Positions 44,121-51,668 of a stretch of DNA of 58,505 nucleotides are shown in pieces. The stretch's first letter is position 1. Each line of letters opens with the position of its first letter. The position numbers and the translations under genes were made by a program. The notes under the pieces were generated by a model. The model was not told the origin of the DNA and ran no database searches. It was given only the letters and a program-made list of their open reading frames with translations. The stretch is from Flavobacteriaceae bacterium (GTDB taxonomy: Bacteria; Bacteroidota; Bacteroidia; Flavobacteriales; Flavobacteriaceae): assembly GCA_024743095.1 (NCBI GenBank), contig JANSXF010000025.1, positions 1 to 58,505 of the forward strand, in the 5' to 3' direction.

Positions 44121-45577
44121 CTTTTAACTTCTTTAGTGATTAAATCAGCCACCAGTTTACCGGAGATCAGGGATGGTGGGACCCCTGGTCCGGGTACGGT
44201 CAACTGACCGGTAAAGAACAAGTTTTTTACCTTGCTACTTTTGAGGTTAGGTCGTAAAAAAGCAGTTTGGCGCAACGTATTTGCCAAACCATAGGCATTT
44301 CCTTTATAGGAATTGTACTGCTCCACAAAATCGTTCACACAGAAACTTTCTTTAAAAATCACCGATTTTTTTACAGATTGGTGGGTCATTTTTTCAAATC
44401 GATCCATCACAATATCAAAATATTGATCCCTGAGTTGGGGGGTATCCTCCAACCCTGGGGCGATCGGAACCAGAAAGAACCCTGTTTCTCGGTCTTTTGG
44501 AGCCATGGATGCGTCGGTCACCGATGGAAAATTTGCATAGAACAATGGATTGCTGGGCCATTGCGGGCTGTCATAGATTTCCTTTGCGTGTTTTTCAAAA
44601 TCGGTATCAAAGAACAGGTTATGGTGTTCGATGTTTTTCAACTTTTTGTCAAAACCGATGTAAAATAATAATGAGGAGGGGGCATAGGTTTTTTTGTTCC
44701 AATATTCTTCGGTGTATTGTCTGTATTTTTTGTCCAACAAGGTCTCGGAATGATGGTAATCCGCGCCACTTACCACATAATCTGCCAAATGGTTGGTTCC
44801 CTTGCTGCGTATGCCCAATACTTCACCGTCCGATACCAGGATGTGTGTCGCAGGACTGTTGGTATGTATGGTTACACCTAATTCTTCGGCCAAACTTTTC
44901 ATTGCTTTGATGATTTCGTACATCCCTCCCTTGGGATGCCATGTCCCCAGACCAAAGTCGGCAAAGTTCATAAAGTTGTAAAAAGAAGGGGTTTTGCTTG
45001 GTTTTGCACCCAAAAAAAGCACAGGAAACTCCAGGGTGGAAATCAATTTTGGGTCTTTGAACCTTTTGCGGACCTGTTGGCTGATTGTTTTAAAGAACTG
45101 ATCAACTTTTAATACCGTTTCCTTGGTCACCAGCTCCAGTGGTGAAAGTCCAGGTCTTAAAACTACTTTGTTGATGGCGATATCATAGTTTTCTTGGGCC
45201 TCCTTGATGAATTGTTTGAGACGCTCACTGCTTCCGGATTCGATGCGTTCGAATTCGGTGCAAATGTTCTCCATACAATCGCCAATGGTGATGGTGTCAT
45301 CCTCAAAGAAAATTTTATAGGCAGGGCTTAGTTTGTCAAGCTGGTAGAAATCAGAGGTTTTTCTGTTGAAATCATTGAAAAATTTATCAAAAATATCGGG
45401 CATCCAATACCAGCTCGGGCCCATGTCAAAAGTAAAGCCATCCCTTACCAATTGGCGGGCCCTGCCACCAACAGTATCGTTCTTTTCGAACATTTCTACC
45501 CCAAACCCGGCCTTTGCCAGATAGCAACAAGCGGAGAGCGAGGAAAAACCGGAACCAATGACAACTACTTTTTTCAT
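44117..45577 (-). CDS. crtI: Phytoene desaturase CrtI
   Basis: A 486-residue FAD-dependent desaturase. The N-terminal FAD site is VVVIGSGFSSLSACCYL followed by EKNDTVGGRAR, and the C-terminal family signature is FFTGQLTVPGPGVPPSLISGK. It converts phytoene to lycopene. It lies six bases after the MerR gene and overlaps crtB by four bases. Confidence 0.96.
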   Translation of the reverse strand: MKKVVVIGSGFSSLSACCYLAKAGFGVEMFEKNDTVGGRARQLVRDGFTFDMGPSWYWMPDIFDKFFNDFNRKTSDFYQLDKLSPAYKIFFEDDTITIGDCMENICTEFERIESGSSERLKQFIKEAQENYDIAINKVVLRPGLSPLELVTKETVLKVDQFFKTISQQVRKRFKDPKLISTLEFPVLFLGAKPSKTPSFYNFMNFADFGLGTWHPKGGMYEIIKAMKSLAEELGVTIHTNSPATHILVSDGEVLGIRSKGTNHLADYVVSGADYHHSETLLDKKYRQYTEEYWNKKTYAPSSLLFYIGFDKKLKNIEHHNLFFDTDFEKHAKEIYDSPQWPSNPLFYANFPSVTDASMAPKDRETGFFLVPIAPGLEDTPQLRDQYFDIVMDRFEKMTHQSVKKSVIFKESFCVNDFVEQYNSYKGNAYGLANTLRQTAFLRPNLKSSKVKNLFFTGQLTVPGPGVPPSLISGKLVADLITKEVKR

Positions 45578-45583
45578 TTGAGT

Positions 45584-46483
45584 TTAAAGAGAATCTACCA
45601 AATGGTTAATGGATTTAAATATTTTGATGGGCCCCAGTGGATTTACTTCCCCAAATTCTTGTATTTGATGCCCTAGGACATAGAGCTTGGAGCCGGATGA
45701 TTTTTGTAGCACCTCGCGGAACCGTTCAAAATAATCATTGATCTCGTCCTTTGTGGGAGCTACCGTAAAATAGGAAACAAACCTTAGGTTGTTATAGTAT
45801 TTTAGCAGGTCCTCCAAACTTTCTGTGGGCATGGTCTGCCCCAAATAAATGGTTTTGTAGCCCTGTAATGCCAATTGATAGTTGATGTACAACAGTCCCA
45901 ATTCGTGTATCTCGTTCTCTGGCAAAAACAGTACATAAACTTCATCCTTTTTGGTGGGGGCAACCAATTGAAGATTTTCCGTATGAATGTAAATTTTTTG
46001 TTTGATCAGGTTAGAGATAAAATGCTCGTGTGCGGGACTGATGGTGTTGGTCTGCCACAAAAGGCCTAGTTCGTTCAATAGCGGGATAAATACTTCGTTA
46101 AAGATCTGGGTGAAGGATTTATCCTCCATTAAGTCGTTATAAGTTTTAAGAAATAGCGACTGGTCAAAATTGAGCATGGCCAATTTCAATGAATTGAGGG
46201 CATGGCTCTTTTCGCTTTTTTCAGAAATGATGTCTTTCACCAGAGCGGGAATCTTTTCCTCGCCCATTTTGGCTATTTTTGAAATCTTATACCCATTGTT
46301 GTAGAGTAGGGTTACGTTCAGCAGCTTTTGCAGGCTTTCAAGGTTGTATGTGCGGATGTTGGTGTCAGTTCTCTCGGGGCTGAACAAATTATATCTCTTT
46401 TCCCAAATTCGGATGGTATGGGCCTTAATACCGGAAAGGTTCTCCATATCGCGAATACTAAAGGAAGTTTTTATACTGTTCAT
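45584..46483 (-). CDS. CarH-like MerR regulator with B12-binding domain
   Basis: A 299-residue protein. Residues 1-72 are a MerR winged helix (FSIRDMENLSGIKAHTIRIWEKRY). The C-terminal part is a cobalamin-binding domain: W143-x9-E153-H154 (the helix-bundle motif of CarH) and E191-x-H193-x-x-G196 (lower axial His). Family knowledge: CarH/LitR bind adenosylcobalamin in the dark, tetramerise on DNA and repress carotenoid genes, and light releases them. Both motifs needed for that are intact. It heads the crt operon and has a palindrome across its own -7 box. Confidence 0.95.
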   Translation of the reverse strand: MNSIKTSFSIRDMENLSGIKAHTIRIWEKRYNLFSPERTDTNIRTYNLESLQKLLNVTLLYNNGYKISKIAKMGEEKIPALVKDIISEKSEKSHALNSLKLAMLNFDQSLFLKTYNDLMEDKSFTQIFNEVFIPLLNELGLLWQTNTISPAHEHFISNLIKQKIYIHTENLQLVAPTKKDEVYVLFLPENEIHELGLLYINYQLALQGYKTIYLGQTMPTESLEDLLKYYNNLRFVSYFTVAPTKDEINDYFERFREVLQKSSGSKLYVLGHQIQEFGEVNPLGPIKIFKSINHLVDSL

Positions 46484-46487
46484 CTTT

Positions 46488-46508
46488 TTTGTTTAAACAT
46501 TAAACAAA
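46488..46508 (-). promoter_or_regulatory. MerR operator over the crt promoter
   Basis: TTTGTTTAA (46488-46496), 3 bases, TTAAACAAA (46500-46508): a perfect 9-3-9 palindrome five bases upstream of the MerR ATG. On the minus strand it overlaps the -7 box, so binding would block transcription. A half-site TTTGTTTAA recurs at 46610-46618. Confidence 0.6.
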
Positions 46509-46512
46509 TTTA
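46505..46512 (-). promoter_or_regulatory. -7 box TAAATTTG of the MerR-crt operon
   Basis: TAAATTTG on the minus strand (46512-46505) matches TAnnTTTG. The start point would fall near 46500, inside the operator. Confidence 0.55.
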
Positions 46513-46659
46513 CAATTTAAAAGATGCCATCCTATTTTTTTATCATAAAATTTAGAATTGTCCTTACATATATCAGTGTTTTAGGAAAAGGGTTGTGAAT
46601 TTTTCAAGGTTTGTTTAATTGTTCAGTAGTAGAGTGACTTGATAAAATGCGGCCCGGTT

Positions 46660-48270
46660 CTATTTTTTAAAAATCAATTCTTTGTAGTTGATAAATTCTT
46701 TTTTTACATAGGGAAACAGTATAAGGAGACCTATCATATTGGGAAAGACCAAGGCCAATATCATGGCATCGGAAAATTTGATTACGGCATCCAAGGTAAT
46801 GGCGGCCCCCAAAACAGTGAACATTAAATAAACGATCTTGTATGTAAGGTCCATGATCTTACTTCTGCCAAATAGATATTTCCATGCCTGTAATCCATAA
46901 TAGGACCATGATAGAATGGTACTGAAGGCAAAAAGGCATACGGCCAACATCAAAATCCACGAAGAACCGTTTATGGAGCTTTCAAATGCCAGTGAAGTAA
47001 TGTTGACCCCGCCCAATCTGCTACCATCGTTGAGCAAGGCTTGTCCTTCCAAAACGTTTCCGTATACAAAGACGCCATCCATATTGAACAAAATGATGAC
47101 GATCGCCGTCATGGTACAAACCAGAACGGTATCTATAAAAGGCTCGAGCAATCCTACCAATCCTTCAGATGCCGGATATCCTGTATTGACTGCAGAATGC
47201 GCAATGGCTGCAGATCCTGCTCCTGCCTCATTTGAAAATGCAGCCCTTCGGAACCCTTGAATCATAACACCGACAAAGCCACCGGAAACGGTCGCTTCAG
47301 GTGTAAAGGCACTTTTAAAAATCAAAGCGAAAGCATCATCGACCCATTCAATTTTTGAAAAAATGATGAAGAGCGCGGCGCCCACATACAGTATGGCCAT
47401 AAAAGGAACCACCTTTTCGGTGACCTTGGCAATTCGCTTGATACCTCCAATGATGACGACTCCGGCCAAAATGGCAAAGACTGCCCCGATAATACTTCCC
47501 GTGGCATTTCCCGTAAGGCCAAAACGTTCTATGATCTGAGCGGCAGCTTGATTGCTCTGAAAGGCATTCCCCCCGCCAAATGATGCCCCCACGCAGAGTA
47601 TGGCAAACAGTCCTGCCAAGAATTTGCCGAGTTTGGAAAGCCCCTTTTGGGCAATTCCCTTGGAGAGATAGTACATTGGCCCTCCATAGACATTCCCCTT
47701 CTTGTCAATATCCCGGTATTTTACCCCAAGGGTACACTCCACGAACTTTGTGGACATCCCGAGAAGGCCGGCAAGTATCATCCAGAATGTAGCTCCCGGG
47801 CCTCCGATGGAAATGGCCACGGCCACCATGGCAATATTGCCAAGTCCCACAGTGCCAGAAACGGCCGTGGCCAATGCCTGAAAATGGTTGACTTCTCCCA
47901 AGTGCGCCTCATCTTTTATGGTATCCACCAAATCACCATCTACCTCATAAATCTTTGGTTTTGACTTAGGCCGGTTTTTTTCGAGTTCGTCATATCTCCC
48001 TCTTACCACTTGTATCGCGGTAGGGAAGTGACGGATGTTGACAAAACCAAAATAGATGGTGAAAAATAGCGCACCCCCAATTAAAATGATAAGAATCAAA
48101 GGAATTCCTTGACCGAACATGGGGATTTCCGCCAAGATCAAATTCTCCCACCAAACGGCAAAAGGCATAAACGCATCATTGATTTTTTCATCCAGTCCCT
48201 GATTGGATGCTCTTACCATATGCGGTAGGGAACAAAGAGCTAGAGTGCTGTTGTAAAGTAGATTGACCAT
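46660..48270 (-). CDS. Alanine/glycine:cation symporter (AGCS family)
   Basis: A 536-residue membrane protein with about 11 helices and the AGCS signatures: HFQALATAVSGTVGLGNIAMVAVAI, GGPGATFWMILAGLLGMSTKFVECTLG, GSAAIAHSAVNTGYPASEGLVG and FSTILSWSYYGLQ. It imports alanine, glycine or related amino acids with sodium or protons. It is transcribed alone towards the MerR gene, with no clear terminator. Confidence 0.95.
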   Translation of the reverse strand: MVNLLYNSTLALCSLPHMVRASNQGLDEKINDAFMPFAVWWENLILAEIPMFGQGIPLILIILIGGALFFTIYFGFVNIRHFPTAIQVVRGRYDELEKNRPKSKPKIYEVDGDLVDTIKDEAHLGEVNHFQALATAVSGTVGLGNIAMVAVAISIGGPGATFWMILAGLLGMSTKFVECTLGVKYRDIDKKGNVYGGPMYYLSKGIAQKGLSKLGKFLAGLFAILCVGASFGGGNAFQSNQAAAQIIERFGLTGNATGSIIGAVFAILAGVVIIGGIKRIAKVTEKVVPFMAILYVGAALFIIFSKIEWVDDAFALIFKSAFTPEATVSGGFVGVMIQGFRRAAFSNEAGAGSAAIAHSAVNTGYPASEGLVGLLEPFIDTVLVCTMTAIVIILFNMDGVFVYGNVLEGQALLNDGSRLGGVNITSLAFESSINGSSWILMLAVCLFAFSTILSWSYYGLQAWKYLFGRSKIMDLTYKIVYLMFTVLGAAITLDAVIKFSDAMILALVFPNMIGLLILFPYVKKEFINYKELIFKK

Positions 48271-48379
48271 AATCGAAAATTTGCCTGAATTTCGATTTTA
48301 GGTTTGATTATAATGGGGTTTGTCGGAATGGATTTGGAAATGTCAGTAACCGGACGGCAGATAGGGTGATGGTAACTTT

Positions 48380-49477
48380 CTAGTTGTCAATGAGTATGTT
48401 TTCTTTTGGAATGCGGAGCCTTATTTTCCTTTCCCTATTTTCCGACATCTCGAACAACGTGGTTTTTAGGGGTTCATAATGTTTGTCCTTGGTCCAATTT
48501 TTTTTGCCAAAAAGCCCATTGAGAAGTGCTTCCAGTAACCGTTTTAATTCATTATGGTCATTAATGTCATAGTCTTTCGAGACATCAAAATTCTTAGGTT
48601 TTATTTCCAGCCAGTCATCCGGCCCCACCAGCTTTCGATTGGCAAATGTTTTCAATAGACGATATAGGGCCGGAGTAAGTTGAACTATTCTGTCTTTATC
48701 CCCCGGAAACCCGATCAGGGAGACGGAATTGCTGTTTCCAAGGGTTTTTTGACCATTTTTATGAAGAGATAGTTTTAGTTGATAGGGTTCGGGAATAACG
48801 GTTTCGGTAAGCTCTTTGACCCAACTTAGGGCAAGGGCAAAAAACAACATGATCAACGATGTTTTAAAAATTGCCGAGAACAACAATAAATTGATATTGT
48901 TGTCCATCAACTTGTAAATCTGTGCCAAAAGAGTGACCAAGATCGTAATGAGTGCCAGCCAGCCCAGCAAGGGCAATCTTCTTTTAATGAAGGATTCCCA
49001 AAGTACGAAACCTAGAAAGATCAGGGTCAAAAGTGCATATACAACATCCAGTTCGTTGATTACATAGGCTTCTCGTACCAAGAACATTTTAAATAATGTG
49101 GGGAAAAGTGCAAATGCAAAAGGGATTCCGATGATGTAGGGCCAAAACTTAGACTTGATCAGGGCCGTAAAAGGTTTCGGCAAATATTTGAACCATGGAA
49201 GAGCCAATAATATGAACAAACTATTGATCAAGGAAAGAATGCTAACAAGTCCGTCCTTATAGTGCATATAGGTTTCCGTAGTGTTGAGGATAATTTCCAC
49301 AAGGCCGGACAAAGCCCAACAAAGTACGGAGAAGGCAAGCCAAACGGGGCCATAATCGAATTGCTTTTTACCGATATGATACCAAATTGACATAAGGGAA
49401 AGAAAGGCAAATAGGCAAACCGAAAGCTGCCACCAACCATAGAACATGGAAATTTCATTTGAAACCTGGGTGTCCAT
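48380..49477 (-). CDS. Uncharacterised polytopic membrane protein with C-terminal cytoplasmic domain
   Basis: A 365-residue protein with seven probable helices (about residues 14-30, 41-62, 78-96, 111-128, 141-160, 169-188, 196-217). A soluble domain of about 150 residues follows (VSLIGFPGDKDRIVQLTPALYRLLKTFANRKL, then HNELKRLLEALLNGLFG, ending in basic RERKIRLRIPKENILIDN). The tail has alternating helices and strands with some resemblance to a winged helix, but I do not recognise it. Its membrane part plus intracellular domain suggests a sensor or transducer. It is a single gene upstream of the AGCS gene on the same strand, with a 110-base gap. Confidence 0.75.
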   Translation of the reverse strand: MDTQVSNEISMFYGWWQLSVCLFAFLSLMSIWYHIGKKQFDYGPVWLAFSVLCWALSGLVEIILNTTETYMHYKDGLVSILSLINSLFILLALPWFKYLPKPFTALIKSKFWPYIIGIPFAFALFPTLFKMFLVREAYVINELDVVYALLTLIFLGFVLWESFIKRRLPLLGWLALITILVTLLAQIYKLMDNNINLLLFSAIFKTSLIMLFFALALSWVKELTETVIPEPYQLKLSLHKNGQKTLGNSNSVSLIGFPGDKDRIVQLTPALYRLLKTFANRKLVGPDDWLEIKPKNFDVSKDYDINDHNELKRLLEALLNGLFGKKNWTKDKHYEPLKTTLFEMSENRERKIRLRIPKENILIDN

Positions 49478-49603
49478 GTCAATGTTTTTTTAAGAAATAG
49501 CTTTTCAACTTCAATCGATTGGGAATGAAATGGAAAATAGGCAAAAAAAGTAAAAGTAAAAAAGTAAGGCCGATCAAAGTGTCCACGGAATCCCTTAAAA
49601 TAA

Positions 49604-49627
49604 GAAAACCGCAATTGCTTGCGGTTT
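49604..49627 (-). terminator. Intrinsic terminator after tRNA-Leu
   Basis: AAACCGCAA (49627-49619 on the minus strand) pairs with TTGCGGTTT (49614-49606) and is followed by T-rich DNA, four bases past the tRNA end. Confidence 0.85.
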
Positions 49628-49630
49628 ATG

Positions 49631-49714
49631 TGCCCACGACTGGAGTCGAACCAGCACGTCCTTACGAACACTACCCCCTCAAGGTAGCGTGTCTACCAAT
49701 TCCACCACGTGGGC
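49631..49714 (-). tRNA. tRNA-Leu (anticodon GAG)
   Basis: The acceptor stem GCCCACG (49714-49708) pairs with CGTGGGC (49638-49632), followed by discriminator A. The D-arm contains GGTGGAATTGGTAGACACG, the anticodon loop is TTGAGGG with GAG at its centre between CTACC and GGTAG, a long variable arm marks a class II tRNA, and the T-loop is GGTTCGACTCC. The 3' CCA is not encoded. It reads CUU/CUC leucine codons. Confidence 0.96.
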
Positions 49715-49733
49715 CTACTGAATTTTGAGTGTG

Positions 49734-49741
49734 CAAATATA
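49734..49741 (-). promoter_or_regulatory. -7 box TATATTTG for tRNA-Leu
   Basis: TATATTTG on the minus strand matches TAnnTTTG; the predicted start is about 15 bases before the mature 5' end. Confidence 0.55.
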
Positions 49742-49878
49742 ATTTTTTTGGGCAAAAGGGCAGGGATTTAATGGTTTTTTATGATTCCGTGGATTGGAAC
49801 GAGAACTGCTGCGACTTTTCACAAAGTTTACAAAATCATAATATCCGCCTCCTCTTATTTTTCTGAAATTTGTCTTTG

Positions 49879-50439
49879 ATGAAACACCCCCATACAAATC
49901 AGGCGCAGCAAGAACTAGCCCTTCGCGTCCAAAGTTCGGACAGGGAAGCCTTCAATTCATTGTTTTCCATGTTATGGGAGCCCATGTATACCTATGCTAC
50001 TTCCCTGATCATGAACCACTCCCTTGCCAAGGACCTTGTTCAGGATATTTGGATAGATTATTGGCAGCGAAGGGAACATGTTGAGGTGGAAAACATCAAA
50101 TCATACTTGTTCAAAGCTATTCGCTATAAGTGTTATAACTTATTAAGGGATGCCAAGTTCAACAAAACACAGATTGATGCTGCCGAGTCGATTTATGTGG
50201 CTTCCGAAATTGAACAGCAAGAGGATATGCTCGAACTTTCCAAACGTATCGATAGGAGTATGGCCAACCTCCCGCAACGATGCCAAGAGGTTTTTAGGTT
50301 GAGTAGAATCCACAATATCAGCAATAAAGAGATTGCAAGGCAGCTCAATATCTCCCATCGTTCGGTTGAAAATCAGATTTCTTTTGCGCTCAGGCGTCTT
50401 CGTAAGGACCTTTCCATTGTTAAGTCAATGTTCCTTTAG
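49879..50439 (+). CDS. FecI-like ECF sigma factor of the SusCD locus
   Basis: A 186-residue ECF sigma factor. Region 2 is SDREAFNSLFSMLWEPMYTYA with AKDLVQDIWIDYWQRRE, and region 4 is LPQRCQEVFRLSRIHNISNKEIARQLNISHRSVENQISFALRRLR. This is the FecI-like type that pairs with FecR in Bacteroidota. I used the ATG at 49879 rather than the in-frame TTG at 49870. FecR follows after 121 bases, with an ECF-like promoter in the gap. It should activate the SusCD genes downstream when substrate is bound. Confidence 0.95.
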   Translation: MKHPHTNQAQQELALRVQSSDREAFNSLFSMLWEPMYTYATSLIMNHSLAKDLVQDIWIDYWQRREHVEVENIKSYLFKAIRYKCYNLLRDAKFNKTQIDAAESIYVASEIEQQEDMLELSKRIDRSMANLPQRCQEVFRLSRIHNISNKEIARQLNISHRSVENQISFALRRLRKDLSIVKSMFL

Positions 50440-50496
50440 GCACTTTCTTTTTTAGCTAAAGGTTAAGCGCCGCCGGTTAAGTTTAAGTAATCATTA

Positions 50497-50520
50497 AACC
50501 GCATTTTTTGAATGTGCGTC
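50497..50520 (+). promoter_or_regulatory. Candidate ECF promoter for fecR
   Basis: AAC (50497-50499), 17 bases, CGTC (50517-50520), about 40 bases before the fecR ATG. The spacing equals that of the other sigma gene's promoter, but the -35 box is only TAAACC, so the evidence is weaker. Confidence 0.45.
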
Positions 50521-50560
50521 CCTGTGCGTTTCTGGTACTTGTAGTTGAAACGGGCATACA

Positions 50561-51517
50561 ATGACTGAAAATGAGATTAAGGTATTGATGAAGAAGTACC
50601 TCAACGGGACCATTACCAAGGAGGAAGAATCCCTTTTGGAAGTGTTTGATCACAAACTGCTCTCAAAGAATCATCAAAACGTATTTAAAAACTCCAAGCA
50701 TAAAAACAGCATCGGTAAAAAGCTGGCCAAGGGCATCAATAATTCAAAGAATAGGGGGCCTGTGCTCAAATGGGCCCAAGTTGCCGCATCGCTCATCCTG
50801 TTAATGGGACTCACTTATTTTGTTTACACCAATACTGCAGAACAAGGGGTAGTGGAACCTTACCAGGAGATAACTAAAAGTACGGATTGGGGGCAAAAAC
50901 TGAATCTGGTCCTGGCCGATGGTACAGAAGTGTACCTCAACTCGGGCAGTACCATAAAGTTCCCCAAACTATTTGAGGCCGATAAACGGGTAGTGGAGTT
51001 GGAGGGCGAAGCTTTTTTTGATGTGGCAGAAAACCCGGATAGGCCGTTTATCATAAAATCCGGGGAGGTGGAGACCACTGTTTTGGGAACATCTTTCAAT
51101 GTTAACACCTATCCCCAGGACAATCAAGTGGCGGTAACCGTGGCCACAGGAAAGGTAAAGGTGGCTTCCAGGGAAAAGGAAATCTTTTTGGAGCCAAATG
51201 AACAAGGTGTGTTCGATAAACAATCAAAATCCATTTCTAAGAAGAAAATTGATATCACTGCATTGCTACATTGGAAAGATGGCATTATACATTTTGAGGA
51301 TGCAGAACTCTCCGAAGTGCTCGAGACCATGGAACGATGGTATGGGGTGACCTTTGTGGTGGATAATGAAAACATCGGGGATTGCCATCTCACCGCATCC
51401 TATAACAATGAAAGGTTGAGTGCCGTACTGGAGAGCATAGTTTACGCGAAAAAGGGAATCAGCTATGAGTTCCTGAACAGCAAAAAAATTCAATTAAAAG
51501 GAAAATGTACAGACTAA
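50561..51517 (+). CDS. FecR family anti-sigma/signal transducer
   Basis: A 318-residue protein with a short cytoplasmic N-terminal part (about 1-80), one helix (VAASLILLMGLTYFVYT, about 84-100) and a FecR periplasmic domain (LNLVLADGTEVYLNSGSTIKFP, VELEGEAFFDVAENPDRPFII, VLGTSFNVNTYP). The C-terminal secretin-like STN-interacting domain follows. It relays substrate binding at the SusC receptor to the FecI-like sigma factor. It sits between that sigma gene and susC. Confidence 0.95.
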   Translation: MTENEIKVLMKKYLNGTITKEEESLLEVFDHKLLSKNHQNVFKNSKHKNSIGKKLAKGINNSKNRGPVLKWAQVAASLILLMGLTYFVYTNTAEQGVVEPYQEITKSTDWGQKLNLVLADGTEVYLNSGSTIKFPKLFEADKRVVELEGEAFFDVAENPDRPFIIKSGEVETTVLGTSFNVNTYPQDNQVAVTVATGKVKVASREKEIFLEPNEQGVFDKQSKSISKKKIDITALLHWKDGIIHFEDAELSEVLETMERWYGVTFVVDNENIGDCHLTASYNNERLSAVLESIVYAKKGISYEFLNSKKIQLKGKCTD

Positions 51518-51577
51518 AACCGACTTAAATTAAACACCGACAAACTATGACATAAAAAAACAAGCTAAGAAAAAAGA

Positions 51578-51616
51578 GACAGCCCATTACACTTTGGCGA
51601 GCGGAAATAGGCTGTC
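51578..51616 (+). other. Hairpin in the susC leader
   Basis: GACAGCC (51578-51584) and GGCTGTC (51610-51616) form an inverted repeat with a 25-base loop between fecR and susC. There is no T-run, so it is a leader structure rather than a terminator. The remaining leader is A-rich and ends in the susC ATG at 51669. Confidence 0.4.
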
Positions 51617-51668
51617 GATAGTTCAATAATTACAAATAATCATAACCATTTAAACATTATGTGAAATT

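Noticed and set aside
51518..51541. AAC-N17-CGAC before susC as a third ECF promoter of the locus
   Set aside because: One box differs from CGTC and the short motif is common by chance; left as a weak possibility only.
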